From: Crotophaga sulcirostris
Lineage: Eukaryota > Chordata > Aves > Cuculiformes > Crotophagidae
DNA: 64,000 nt
Reading direction: 5' to 3'
Assembly: GCA_013397455.1 (NCBI GenBank)
Contig: VYZB01000328.1
Coordinates: 513,115-577,114 of the forward strand
Positions 25,441 through 38,494 of this stretch are shown piece after piece. Below the pieces are notes generated by a model that was not told where the DNA came from, did not search any database, and saw only the letters and a program-made list of their open reading frames with translations. Position numbers and translations under genes: made by a program. Numbering within the stretch: the stretch's first letter is position 1; the number at the start of each line of letters is the position of its first letter.

Positions 25441-26470
25441 CCAGAGGATTAAGGGGAGAAAAACACCCCACAAGCATTGTAACCAATCATAATAATGTGA
25501 AAAAAAAAGACGAGATCGCAAAGCTGCCGGTAATGCTGTGGGTGACAGTGGCCAAGCCCTTTCTTCAGCAGACAGCTATGCAACATAAGTTGCCTTCCCC
25601 CCGCACACTACAGGGAATGCAGAGTTAATATTTAACCCTTCTGGGAACTGAATGCCTTTGTGAGACATCAGCCAGGGTTTTTTCAAAACACAGCCAGAAA
25701 CTAGCCTTAAAGTAGCTCAGCAAGTGACTGCGCTCAGAGGATTTCACCTCTCCGAACTTTACGACTGGAAAAATACCATCTACATGTCATTTACATGCTT
25801 AAATATAGTATCTTCTATTGGGAGAAACAAACAAACTGACAATGTGATACCATGATACCTCGTGCGGACATGCTCTTTTATCTGCTGGAAAGTTATAAAA
25901 CTCCGTGTAACAACAAAGCTAAAATAAGAGTGGTTGTCAGGGTCTGAGGCTGGCTGTTAGACAGAATGCAAAAACATTCTTGGAAAAGTGCTCACCTTTA
26001 CAAGGCATTTCTTTTAATCTTTTAAATGAATTATTTATCCTTTAAATTCTAAAATCTCAGAAACCGATAGTTAAGCTCATATTCTTGACAGAAGTTTTTT
26101 AATTTAAAGGAACAAATAAATGCACTACAGAAAACTAAAGCAATTCCTGCTCTATCCAAAGTACAGAGTAACCTTCTGCTCCAAAACACAGGAAAAAGAT
26201 ACTATCAGCCTTCATGTTATTTATCATATAATTTTTGCCTCTAATGCCAAAGAGGAAAAGGGAGATATCTTAAACGGATGCTTATAATTAAACAGTAACA
26301 TGTTAGAAAGCCAAAAATAATAATAAGCTCCACTGAGCATGAAGAAAGTGGCACATTTTTTCCGCGTGCAGCCCAGCTGCCACCGGACGATAGCAGAAAA
26401 GTTAACAATTACACAAGACACTCAGATCAAACTTGTGATAGGAGAGAGTTACGTCATGCTTGAGACTCAC

Positions 26471-26532
26471 CGCTGGATGCAAGGATCAGGGTAGTACTGA
26501 AAGGTGGTGAAAGGTGCTGGTTCAAAATTCAT
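26471..26532 (-). CDS. TP63: TP63 coding exon 1 (TA isoform start)
   Basis: First coding exon of the TA form of the p53-family transcription factor p63. It encodes 20 residues, MNFEPAPFTTFQYYPDPCIQ, plus two bases of the next codon (CG). The human protein begins [20 protein letters not shown], so both ends match and the middle has diverged. The start is the only sensible ATG, in the context ggagATGA. The donor is CAGCG|gtgagt at 26470-26465. The split arginine codon is completed by the first G of exon 2, giving the family's QRFVE junction. This exon is specific to transcripts from the upstream TA promoter; deltaN isoforms skip it. A 5'UTR block resembling the human one lies just upstream. The identification rests on memory of the human protein plus exact splice-phase agreement across three exons. 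Confidence 0.95.
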
Positions 26533-26580
26533 CTCCTTTGAGCCCCTCTTTGGGTACAAATCAAAATAAAATAAATTAAA

Positions 26581-26620
26581 TAGATATAAAGCCAGCAGGC
26601 TAAAAGCAATAAGGTCAAGT
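26581..26620 (-). promoter_or_regulatory. TAp63 5'UTR/core promoter block resembling human
   Basis: On the minus strand this block reads ...attgcttttagcct...ggctttatatcta, about 50-90 nt before the TA start codon. The human TAp63 leader, as I remember it, contains nearly the same words in the same order and at a similar distance. The ttatat could act as a weak TATA-like element or could be transcribed leader. I cannot place the transcription start site from sequence alone. Confidence 0.6.
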
Positions 26621-26686
26621 GGTACACGAGGTACAACTTTAGAGATTTATTTTACACTTGCGAATGGGTGGGATCTCACAGGGACT

Positions 26687-26697
26687 TGGCCAATCGG
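26687..26697 (-). promoter_or_regulatory. Inverted CCAAT box upstream of TAp63
   Basis: The plus strand reads ggccaatcgg, so relative to TP63 this is an ATTGG (Y-box or NF-Y type) site, about 160 nt upstream of the start codon. NF-Y sites often lie 60-100 nt before a start site, which would fit initiation near 26.6 kb. A single short motif is weak evidence on its own. Confidence 0.4.
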
Positions 26698-29600
26698 ATT
26701 CATCAAGTGACCTGAGCATCACCACCAGTCCCTCCTCACCAGCTGGGCATCTTCTGCACAGATATTTTCCCCTCCACTGAACATCCTTAATAAATGTTGG
26801 TGTATGACGGCCACACTTGTCGTTGGGAACTCATCTGGGGCATCTCTGAACTTCTGATCTCGCCGGTCATTCGTTGCCTTCCCGCCTGACTTCACAGTTT
26901 AATTTTGGCAGCTCTTGCGGTTTTGCAAACTGCTGTGACCGCTGGTCATCCTCATCTCCAGATGGCTGGAGTTTCCTCTGCTGGGTGCAGTGCCCATGCT
27001 GAATTTCATCGAACTTTAAAAGCTTTCCTTGTCAGCTCTGTGGCTAGTACCTGTGTACAGTTGCCCGGGGAAATTTTCAATCACTCTCTCGCCACAGTTC
27101 AAACCGTCTGTTGTGGCCACAGTTTCAAAAGCTGAATGACAAAATATAGGGAAATTCCACAATTAAAATTAACGCTGAACTTTTAACTCCTCTGCCTCCC
27201 CTTCCTGCCCTCCTCCCCCTAAGAAAGCTATCAGACATAACTGTTAATGCTTCCTTCTATACCTTTTGACCCTCTTTTCAAAAAGAATTGGGTTGATAAA
27301 GAAATCTTTCATTGTTTTGGTGTTCTGTAAATAATATATACATTTTCCACATAAAAATCCAATATTTTCAAATATCTTGAAGAGAAAATAAAAGTGAGAA
27401 AAGAAGTAAATAGAAATCAGATCTTTTTTTGAGGCCACTAAAGCCTAAAGAAACAAACTTTCAAAACAAACTACCAAAGATGAATAGCAGATTTGATTTT
27501 CCTGAAGAAAAATAAAGGCCAGGATGGAAGGCTTCAATTCCCTGTCCTCCCACTCCACCCCACCCCTCCTCACTTTTTTTTTTTTTTGAGTCTCACAGAA
27601 AAACTTTCAGGAAAGCAACCTGTCTTATCCCCTTTTTTGCCCCCTCCGTGGCTCATCCAAATAGTACAGACTGTAATCCTATCCTGGTTTTGTGGTTTTG
27701 TAGAATCAATGAAATATGAATCAGGAGCTAAATTAAAATGGATTCCAGTAGGAAAAAATAGCGTCCACGTATCGATGTGCCAGTGGGATTGCATCTTCAA
27801 GCAGACGTATATGATTGTGAATTTGGAGAGAAGGGAAGGGGCTGCCCTATAGATCACCTACAGTCACTCTTTTGTGATGATGTCAGCACAAAAGCCAACC
27901 TCCAGAGCAAAAGCTGGGAGCCCTCTGGGACATCTTATTTTTTCTCTCCATGTTTTCCTTATAGGAAATTTTGGTTCGAAGAATGTCATGTGGAAACATT
28001 TTCTTTGCTGCTGGTGGCAGGGGAACTATTTCAGACTTGACATTCTCCACCCACACTCAGCCTGATAGTTCCTAACATCTGTGAACTGTGAATCCTGTAA
28101 ACTTGCAGGGCTGTCCCCTGGCCAAGTCCAAGCAGCTTCTGTTATGATAAATGGCATTCTCCAAGGAAGAGAGGCTGGAAATGAAGGATGTATTTATTAA
28201 CAGAAGTTAAGGGTTCCCTTGCTGCTGGATGCTGCTTCTTCTGCCTGGCCCGTGAAGGTGCATTTTTAAGAAGCACCTTTCCCTGGAGTAAACACCAAAC
28301 CTCATAGCCTGCCATCAATGGGGAAGGAGAATAGAAATATCCAAACCAGGCTCTGCTGGGGAGGGGAGAATCACACCACGGCTTACGTGCACATGAGGTA
28401 GCTCAGGAAGTAGGGCTGTAGAGTGGCTGCATTTCCTTCTGCTGCTCCTGCTCAGCCACCTCCTCCAAGGCAGCAAATACCTCCAGGGAATGGGCAAGGA
28501 GGGTCAGGGGCCAGTGCAAACTTGTGGTCCCCACTGCTAGCCTGGCTCTGGTCTAGGAGTGGGTTATATCCACCCTTAACTAAAGACACAGCGGGCAAGT
28601 CCTCTCCCTGCACAAAGCATTTGAGCAAAAGCTTAGGTTGATGCTCTTTTGCTCCAGGACTCAGTTTCAGTCTGCACGCATGAGCGTGAGTATGGATAAC
28701 CAGCCTAGGTTGGGAGGTGCATGCAGGCAGAAGGCTGTTGTGGGTACAGTGCTGAGACCTTGTGCTTGCTCCTAGGGAGACATCAGAAACTCGCTGGATT
28801 TCTTCTACCATGCCTGTGGTAGGACTAACTGTTACCTCTGGCTAGGTAGGTCTGGCTTCACAAAAGAGAGGCCACGTATTGTATACTCTCCCAAAGGTCT
28901 GGAAGAGTTTGACTTTCCTAATAGATTTCAGCCTAAGAAGAATAAACCTCAAGCAAAAGAAATGCCATGTGAAAACGTCTGTTCTCATGAAATCTTGGCT
29001 CTACCTACAGAGCTGGAAATGAGTTTCTCAGCATGGGTTGGGTGCCAGGACCAACACACTGGGAGCACGGGAAGGCTGGACAACTCCCACCTGAAGACTT
29101 AGACCTGCTCTCCTGGTTTTTGGTCAGTCTCCTCACTTGGCACACGCCCAGGTAATGTTGTGTGCCCATATCACACGTCCCAAGGGCCTTGTGAAGTTCA
29201 ACAAGCAGCTCCTGGAATTGACGCTGCTGGGCTGTCTCTGCTTCCAAGGATGAACGTGACCCCTGGTTTTACATTACCTTAACTCTGCACAGAAGAGTGC
29301 CTTGATTCCTTGGGCACATTAAGTACCAGTCTGCTACAGCCCCAACTACTGAGCCTGTGATCCCTGCTTTTAGTGCCAAACACGTCTAGCAGTGCTGCAG
29401 TCAAGAAGAGGTAGTTGGTCTCCACTCACAATTCACACCAAAATAATAACTTCTCCTGAAAAAACATGCTTAATTTAAAAAAGAACTACCACATAATTGT
29501 AATGAGTAGTAGTAGCTTGGAGCAGGTCTCTCTTCTCACTCACAAGGCACTCATGGGAAGGGGAGTTTAGCAAGGTCATTTCCATAAAAACTTCAAAAAG

Positions 29601-30369
29601 GGGCCACCGACTGCCCAAGGTCCTTGCCAGTCCTTGTACCTGGGGCTGAGCAAATGCAAATGGCTCACAGTTTGCCTCATTTTGGCAGTGCACACAACAC
29701 CTGGCAGCTTTTCCCAGAGAGCTGGACATTTTCAGCCTCTCACACAGATCTGGACATGTTCTGAAGTAGTTCAGAAGGCCCATTTTTACTTTTTCCGAGC
29801 TGGAAAATGGAGCCATGGAAACCCACTGGTAACGGTGCCCAAAACCCACCTGCAGACGCTAGCAAGTCTCTTGATTTCACTCCCCTAGTCCCAGCTTCCT
29901 TCCTCCCCCCTGCTCACAGCCAACATTTTAGCTGTGTGTTGATTCACCATGAGTTTAGGCAGAGGTGTCTACCATTGCAGTCAGATTGTGTCAAACTCCT
30001 CTCGGCTGCAAGACGCCCCTTTGCATAGCACAGTCCACAGTGGAAACACAAGCCACAGGGTGTGTGCGTGTGCATGTTGCCTGTACCCCATGCATAGTTG
30101 GGAGGCTCTTGAGGCTCAGCGGTATTTGGCCAACCCCATTTGCACTGCCTTAAAAAAAAATATCTACTGGGAGATGGAGCCCGAGACACTTGAGAGCTGA
30201 AGATTTCAGAAGGGATTTCAATGGACTAGCAAATTTTGTCACTGCAGCCTGGGAGTGTAGGCAAGGGGGAGGTTCAGGCAGTAGCAGACTTTAAAGGTAG
30301 TCAGCTCAAGAGAAAAAGGGTCTTGTGGTACCCTTAGTGTTCACTACCCTTTCTCGGAGGGTAACGAGG

Positions 30370-30570
30370 GTGATGCTGATCTACTAGCAGCAGCGGGGCG
30401 GAAGCCGGCGTGTCAGGGATCTATCTGGCAAGAGGATTTGCAGTCGAGTCCCCCGTGCCTGCGGTCAGCGGGCGGCGCGGGGATGTGCGGAGGCAGCGTG
30501 TGTGTAGGTGGGCAGGAATGCAGGGCATCGCTGCGTCGCTGCTGCCCTCACGTCTGGGAAAGGAAAACAG
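30370..30570. promoter_or_regulatory. Small CpG island-like patch upstream of TAp63
   Basis: About 200 bp with roughly 18 CpG dinucleotides, including gcgggcggcgcgg, in otherwise CpG-poor sequence. It lies about 3.9 kb upstream of the TAp63 start codon. It could be a CpG island of an alternative TP63 first exon, an enhancer, or the promoter of a non-coding transcript. No splice donor or coding frame clearly assigns it to a gene. Confidence 0.45.
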
Positions 30571-33500
30571 CCAGAGAAACAGCTGTGGACTACTCTCCCG
30601 TTACCTCTCCACGCACCCTCTCTATGTCTTTGTTTTAAGCTGTCATCGAAATGAATATGAGATTATGTTTTAGCGCAGGCAAACATTTATATCCTCGGGA
30701 GGAGACTGCGGGGGATTTATCGTGGTGTCCCCACCACGCAAACTCAGTGCCAGGATGCCCGAGTGCCTGCACGAGTCCTGGACAAGGGTGAAAGGGAGAG
30801 ACACAGTTTCCTGACATCTCTGTTGCTCCAGTCCTGACCTGTGGGTCTGAGGACCCCTGAAAGGCTTGGAGTTAGGGAAGACAGGGAAGGAGAGGTGCTA
30901 GCTTTGCTCTGGCCCACCTTTGCAGCTGCAACTGCCAGTTTCAGGATTTGCCTGGAATCAGCCACACCCTTTATACCAAGGGATAAAATGTTTCTTTCAC
31001 AGCTTGGGGTTTCCATGGGAGTGGTTGTGGCCGTTTTGTTTTGGTTTAAGTTAAAATGAATTTCTTTTAAGAGCAAGAAATCTGTGAGATATTTTGGGGA
31101 TTTTTTTGTTAGAAAAGTTTGAAGAGAGGGAAATAATTCCCTCCCACGAGCAATAAAATACCTTTAGCTCGGCAATCCAAGGAAACAGAAATACACATTA
31201 GTGCCCCTTTTGAGTACATTTTCCTGTTTCAACTAAATTTTACAGATGCTTAAAGGTCTCAAAGATATTAAGGTTGTAGGAGTTTCATGAGCACAAACAA
31301 GCAGAGGAATGACAACTTTTCAGTAGCTCCAATGAAGGGAAAGAGGGAACAGGACCCTCATAGACTTTGGAGGTTCTACCCAAATGCTTCAGTGGTGGGA
31401 AAAGCTTCCATAGCAATTCATGTTTTGCCTCCAGCCAATCTCTGATCCCACTGCTCCTTAAGTGTCAGTTTTCTGGCTTTTGGCTCATACATTCACCCTC
31501 TATACTTAGAGACAGGGGACAGGGAGAACACCAAACTTAAAAAAATAAATTAATAAATAAAAATACTGCAATTTTACACACGATATTCCCCATTCCCCCC
31601 AGAATCTTTTGTCCCTAATAAACCAGTGAAAAAAGGGTACTCATACACAACCGCTTCCATGAGGCCACTGTCCTGCATGGGGAGCCCAGAGCTGTTGGTG
31701 AGGCCATAAGGGTCTGAATCCAGGCAGCAGTTCCAGGACAATGCTGTGTGGATACACTTGCAATGTCTGTGGTCCAGGGCATGTTTTGTCACCAGTGGCC
31801 ACCTCTGGGCCCAGGACAAGTGCAAACTCAGTGAGCAAGCAATCTAGCACAACCCTAGGCATATCCAAAAAGAAGTTGATAAAGGTGTCGTAATTACCAC
31901 TCCCCACATCCTCCTCCTGCTAGATCTGAACATATCAGTGGTGACAACTGCAGACTTTAAAATACACACTGGCTTCAAGCTGCTGTCTGCGTGTGATATC
32001 ATGCACCTGGAGCTCTGCACTGTCTTCAAGCTGGCCATCAACTCTTACACAGAACTAGAAAGAAACAAAGGAAATAGCACTGCTCCAGCCCTGCTCAGCA
32101 GGGCAATGTGAACTACTTTCAGAACTGTCTGGTTGCCTTTGGTATCTCTTCCGTCACACCTGTAGTGTCAGAGCATCATTCACTTACATTAAAGGACAGT
32201 ATAGTTTGGTGTTTTCTTTTGCAGGGATAATGAATGGTTTCATGAGGAACAAACCATTTCTTGAGCATTTGTCCCCAGGATCTTGTCTCAGCTTGGACTC
32301 AGATGGCAGGGACCATAAGACTGACTACCCCACAGTAGAAAAGCTGAAGTCTTCTGTGTTCTTCCCCCTCACCATCACCTACTTCATAGTCTTTGTCTGC
32401 CCAGGACATGTCATAATCCTCTACTTGAGTAATCCTGAAAATATTAAACACTTCCAAGTCACCCAGAACAGCTACAACATGGGCTTCCCACTGTTACCCT
32501 TTGTATTCCAGTCCCATGGCTTCCAGCAAAGCATTCTCTCCTCTAGTTGTCCCACATGTTAACAGAGACTTTCAAATCCCATCAGACAATTAGTGGCTTC
32601 GCTTGTTTGCTCCAGGCTTTCTCATCTCCCAGGTCCCAGGGCAGCGACTGGTGCTAGGAGCAAACCCATCTCAGCAGGCTAATTGGGAATGTGCTCTGGG
32701 GCTCATGCACATGCCAACTCTGCACGTTTCCTTAGGGTCACTCCAAGACAAAGAACATGCACGAGGCTGGCTTCAGTTCTAACACAACAGCCTTTATATC
32801 TCACTGGCACCTCACCAAGATCCTCAATGACTTAGCTCCCTACATCACAGTCTGGTGGTAAAACCTCAGTATAGCTGTAGATGTCCCCTCTTCTGGAGAC
32901 ATTCTTCTCACCACCAAGGGCCACACTGGATTTTTTTTTTCCAGAATTGGGAGCAATGGGAAATTTTGACCCTTGTTTTCACCTAACTGGAAGAAGATGG
33001 TATGAAAGCAGGCTTGAAGCTGAAACTGCGTTTTGGAAGCTGCAGTCTCCATTTTCTCACCATTGAGGAGCTGCCACACAAGAGGGAATTTCCCCCCTTG
33101 ACATCAGTGCAGCTGCGCCACCATATCCAGGCATTCCTGAGACATAGTGGGGCCACAGCCTGGGCTAAAGCTGGGCTGGGGGCTGGAGCACCCTGAGACA
33201 GATGGCCAACACTCTGCCATGGGTTCTGGATTGCATATCAAAGGGGTGGCAGGAGCTGTGTAGGTGGAAGGCTTGGCCTCCCCCTACAGCTGCCATGTGA
33301 CATGTCTGGCATTCTGGCAAGAACTGCGCCACAAATACACACGGCATCATCACGCCCTGTGGGGTCAAGCCCAGGATGGGGACAGAAACCCCAGTGTCCG
33401 CATCCTTATGCGTGAAGGCCTGCCCAGGTCTGCTGTGCAGTGGGGTGGGTGGCAAAGGACGCAGGACCAGGAGCTCCCTTCAGTTTTCTAGCACGGGCTC

Positions 33501-35394
33501 ACACTCATCCTCTCACTGCAGACCCATCCTAGAGTTTTCTCATGCTCTGCTCCCATCTCTCAGGTCTTCACAGCAGAAGCAGCAGAGGTTGGTACATGAG
33601 TATTGAGGATATCAGCTTCTGAATTACTGATGACAGCCAGCAGCACCAGAAGTGAATGAAAGAAGAGGCTTACTCTACATGAAGCAAGGTGAAAGCTTTC
33701 AGCAAGTTGTCTGCGTGGAGAAATTCAGCCAGAGAGAAAAGTCACTAGCAAGGATTGCATTTACTGTCAGCCTCCATGGAGGACACAGAAATCCAGTGAA
33801 TTTAATATTGCTGCATCACTCACCTTTCTATCCCTCTAAATTTCTCTTGTGAGTCAGGGCTGAGCTGAATCATAGCAATGTCTGGTTGCTGATGATCATC
33901 CCTTACTGTTTTCCAGCTCCTGCATACTCCAAATGAGCAGGAATCTCTCTGTCCTTTTGGCAGCTTCAGAAAAAAAAAAAATCCTTCATGAAGAAGCATC
34001 AGTCTCAAATGAATTTCTCATTTCCAAACAGGATACAACAAAAACTCACTGGATGGTTGGCAGGGCTCTAGTTCCCAGTATTAAGGCTATGTCTGTCTTG
34101 GAATCCAAGGTGCAAGCCCAGCTCCCGCAGGCATACCCCAACTAATGGGATTAAAGCCAGTTCAAGAACCAGTAGCAATTAAAACAAAAATCCCCAAAGT
34201 GTTAACCACTAGTGATGGAATCCCTAGTTGCAGACCTGCACATCCTCTGCTGAAGCCTGCATTTCTACACCTCCTCAGCCAACAGCACCCAGCTCACCTG
34301 AATTACTATTAACAAAGTGTGTTCACACAGGTAATAATTGCCCTCCTGATTTTGTCGGGGATAAAGTCTGAGAACACCTGCATTTAGGGACACTGGGGTC
34401 CTTTTCCAGGCTTACAACTTGGAAAACAGTAAGGACAGGACATGTTTAGCTCTGCTAGTCAGTCTATCCTCCTCAGGATGGAGCACAAAATCCACTTAAT
34501 CAGTGACAGTAAAGTACACAAGCATAAAGTGTTTGGTGCTGCTGGAGTAACATGCAAAAGTTAATAAAATATCTTTTACTCTCTCAGAGCAAATCTCAAG
34601 AAAATTGAAGATCCAGTGTTTCATACCTTCATAGCAAAAATAATGACTTAAGGAGAGTCTCTTGCATGACCCCCATCCTTGCTTTTTTATGTTAATAACC
34701 CATATACGCATCCTTGAAAAAACCCAGTTCCTACTATGTCATATGATCAAAACTTTGCACCCCACTTTTTCCAAAGTGAAACAATTCCTACTGTGACTCA
34801 CCCTAGGTGCATCATACATTGCACCCTTGAAGCAGGCAAAAGAACCCTCTGTTCCAAACTGTCAACCCAGCCTTTGGCTTTTCAATCCAGCATAATTTCT
34901 CAATAGCCATGCGATGGCAGAAGCCAGCTTTGCTCTTCACTAGTAAATGCACCTGCTAGAAGCAACACAACATCAGGTTAATGTCAGCTAAACAAGGGGT
35001 ACCTAACACACAGGCAATCCTACATTTTCAGAAACCCACTCCCTCCTTTTTGGAGATCAAACCTCCTCCAAGCAGCAGCTTGTATGAGGCGCAGCGCACA
35101 GCCGGCAGCTTGACAACCAACAATTATTTCAGAAGAACCAATTTCTTTAAAACCTCAAGCAAGGTAACATGTTTTGAGGCAGTGCACATCTGCCACACAG
35201 GAGAGTGAGCTACTGAGGGTGCGTGTAACAGTGCCACCTGGTGATCCCTGCCACCCCGCTATTGACAGCCACGCGTGCCATGGGCAGCCATCCAAGTGCT
35301 CAGTGGGCACTTCTGTGCCAACCTCATGGCTGAGCGCTGCTGCTCTAGTCTCACTTGTCAGAAATACTCAGCCTTGGAGTAGGCATAAAGGTGG

Positions 35395-35485
35395 AGGTTT
35401 CGGAGTTTGTTTTGTTTGGGGATTTTTGGTTTGGTTTGGGGTTTGGGGGTCTTTTTTTGTGGGTTTTTTATTTTTTTTTTTTTCT
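35395..35485. repeat. G/T-rich low-complexity tract
   Basis: About 90 bases of T and G in irregular tttgg and tttgggg units, ending in a T run of 12 or more. The plus strand carries several G runs of 3-5. Quadruplex potential is possible but the G runs are irregularly spaced. Confidence 0.8.
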
Positions 35486-38400
35486 GTCTACTAGCTTTCC
35501 TGGAAAGTCCTGAAAACATGAGTTTTAGTCAAGTTGAGCGAGATTCCTCCATTTCCCATCCTGTTACTGTTCATCAAAAGGCTGAGTGAGCCAAATCCTA
35601 CCTTTTACAGTGTCTCTGCAACCTCCGACTTTCCATACCCTCTTCTAGAAGCTGTTCACTTACAGACCATGATCTCTGTAGATGTGAAAGTAGAGGTTAG
35701 CTCTGTCTTGCAGGGGTGCACTAGACCTGGAGAACAAAGGTATTTTTACCCCTAAGCCCACCTTTGAGACAAATGCAGAGTTGGGAAACATTCCTGCCTT
35801 TTTTTTTTTTTTTAGTCACTGTTCTTAAGGCTAGGGCTTCAAAGCATGTTCCAAGTTGTTCAAACAACATCAGTTTAGAAAACCTTAATGTTGTTGCCTC
35901 CTGTTCAAGGACTCCCAGACAGCGTTCACAGTCTGTATTAACTCTGCTTAAAGTAGCAGCTTTTGTAAGTCCTGTTGATCCAACCTACCACATACACCAC
36001 TCCTGCACCCAGATCCACTGCAGCTTGAGACAGCATGAGAGGGAGAGCCAAAATGCTTGGGATGTTGTCACACATTAGCCTCTGAGAAGCTACAGGCTGC
36101 CTGCATGCCTATAATGAACAATGAACATCAGGTAACTGGTGTTCCCATCATGCTTGCTATGCAAGATGTGCTACCCAAGTCCTCCTGAAAGAGCAGGGAC
36201 CACCCAAGGCAGATCTCAGCTTTAAGAAAAGCCTAGCACTCAAGATTGCTCTTTCCAGCCTGCTGGAAGGAAAGAAAAAGACACCTCCAAATCCTCTCAC
36301 TCAACTGTCATCCTGGCAAGTGCATCACTGTCTACTAATGGATGTCCCAATATCCCAAGTAGATAGAGGTGAATCTTTTAAGCTGGTAGGAAGATGGGGA
36401 AGGGGAATAATCATGATAGCATTTTCTCTTTTGTCTTCTCAGCCTCCAGGAATGGTCCTCCTCTGCTTATTCTACTTCTGGGACAGCTGGCATCTTATAC
36501 CTTTTGGCACATTGTATTACAGACTTCCTTCTGCTCTAGATAAGAGTAGAAAAGAAAATCCTCCAAACAAAAAAATACTTCCTCAGTCATCAAAGCTGAC
36601 AGTAACACTTCTCTCCATTTTCTTTGCCTGGTGCTAACTCCTAGCCCTGTCTTCTATCTCCCAGGAAATGAGAAGCTTATTCAATTGTTTCCAGTTCTAA
36701 TGTTGTGAGGTATCCAATGATCCATATTTGAAAGTGGTGTTAAATAAGCATTAAATGGTATTACTGATAACACTATTTGAAACAGCTTTATAAATAAAAT
36801 GTGTTCCTGTCTAAGAGCATCTAATTAATGCCTCTTTCCAAATAACTTATCCTAAAGCATTGGCAATCCATTATTAGGCAGACAAGCTTTAAGAAAGTCT
36901 CTTCTAAACAGATTGCAACATGCAGATTTTGTGTTGTTAAAACAATTCACATGCCTTTTGCACACATGATTTTAAGTTACTAAGGTGAGACCACACAATA
37001 TAACATAATACATAGCAATCAAAAATTTCCACACAATCTTTTCATATAGAGCCACATCCCTATGTAATAAGTGATGTAACAGACTTTCCCTGAAGTCCCA
37101 ATTCCTGCAATTGACGCTTAAGTCCAGCAAAGAAAGAATTAAAGTGCTTTAGTTGCTGCTGAATCACTGACTTCATTGGGTTATTTTACTGTGCATTAGA
37201 CTTTAATTACTACTAAGCTCTAACCATCTGTTCTACTCCCTAATTATAGTTGCAACAAATATTTCACAATTCCAACCATTAAAGAGATCTAAGAGAGCTT
37301 AGTCTATGATGCGCAAGGTTGGCTTCATTTGGACCCTTTGCAGTCTGGTTTAAAGCACTGAGGAAGAGGAGAATATACTCTTTATATGAAGCCTGCTATT
37401 GTTATTAATTCCAGGAGGCCTTTGATGCATCGACTTTCACACTTCTTGGAAAGACTGCAAACTATGCTCTGCCAGGGCACAGAGGACCAAATTAGTGCTA
37501 TCTGCTGGTTGCTGGTACCGTAAGAGTTTGAGAGAGGGATGAGCAGTTCAAATTACCTGCCAAAGTCTCATACCCCGAAGTATCAGCAGTTACAGCTTTC
37601 GGGAAGGACACCGGCAAATAAGTTCTTTGCTTTTTTGCTGTGGAGGCTAAAGGTGCTTCTGCCTCTATCTGTCCACCTGGTTCTGCTTGCTGTGGCTGTT
37701 ATCACACCATGTGCATTCCACCAGGGTGGGTCGCTTATGACTGTCTTTAGACATCATATTTTGAACAGTAGCAGCTGAAGACAAAGCTCCCCTCCTGTCC
37801 CCTTCATGCCTGCTGCCGCGATGGTCATCTCAGCGTGATGGCCAGGCAGGAATAAGGGCTGGATGAAGGTGTGATAGCACCCTAACCAGCCAGAGGTACC
37901 ATGCAGTACATTTTGCTCAGTGTGAGCAGTTACTAACTCTCCCTGCAGAGCCAGGGCTGGTGGCCCTTGCCCATAGACTAGTGGATAGCCCAAGAGGAGA
38001 AACTCGCTGCAGACTCTGGAGCCCCTCAATCACCTTCCCAACACCTCTGCCCAGTGCCATGAGACACAGATGCAGCTGCCTCACTGTGCCACCACCTCCT
38101 CCCTCCTCTGTCTGCAGCACTGCCCTGTCCAGAGCTTCAAGCACACTTATAGCCGTAGGGTGTGCTTGTGCCTACACAAAGCACCCTGGCAACTGCCCAG
38201 TGTTTTGTAATTACACACACCACCGCTGACCTAGGAAATCCCTTGACCAACAATAAATAGATGCCCAGTGAACTTCAGAGCAGTTATTCATCACCAAACT
38301 ATTTTGTTTCACATCAGCTGTCTGCAACTGCGTCCATATCCAGGTGTCAAGAAGAAGGTGTGTCCTTTTCAAGTACATGCCATGAGCTACTTTTTGGTTT

Positions 38401-38494
38401 TGTGTGTCTGAGGAAAGCATGAAGAAAGTGGACAGGAGAAAAAATGTATTCACACAACTGAAGTTTGAATGTTTCTATTTGGTATTCTATCTGC

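Larger units (their letters stand above)
5977..26470 (-). other. TP63: TP63 intron 1
   Basis: About 20.5 kb between TA exon 1 and exon 2. It contains three CR1 tails (near 15.0, 18.4 and 20.4 kb), two MIR-like relics (near 10.8 and 11.1 kb), several A-rich or T-rich simple tracts and a GC-rich patch at 25.14-25.44 kb. The remaining open frames are short, overlap on both strands and show no family I recognise, so I regard them as chance frames. Confidence 0.85.
26623..38494. other. Upstream intergenic region of TP63
   Basis: About 12 kb upstream of the TA promoter. It contains the inverted CCAAT box near 26.69 kb, the CpG patch near 30.4 kb, a GC-richer stretch at 31.6-33.6 kb with protein-like words on both strands but no consistent frame, and a G/T-rich simple tract at 35.40-35.48 kb. 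AT-rich, repeat-poor sequence at 36.7-37.3 kb could include conserved non-coding elements, which cannot be judged from one species. Confidence 0.6.

Noticed and set aside
24874..25452. 192-codon open frame, the longest in the window
   Set aside because: It lies in a GC-rich patch of TP63 intron 1, where stop codons are rarer by composition. Long frames also run in other phases and on the opposite strand, and it shows no domain or conserved motif.
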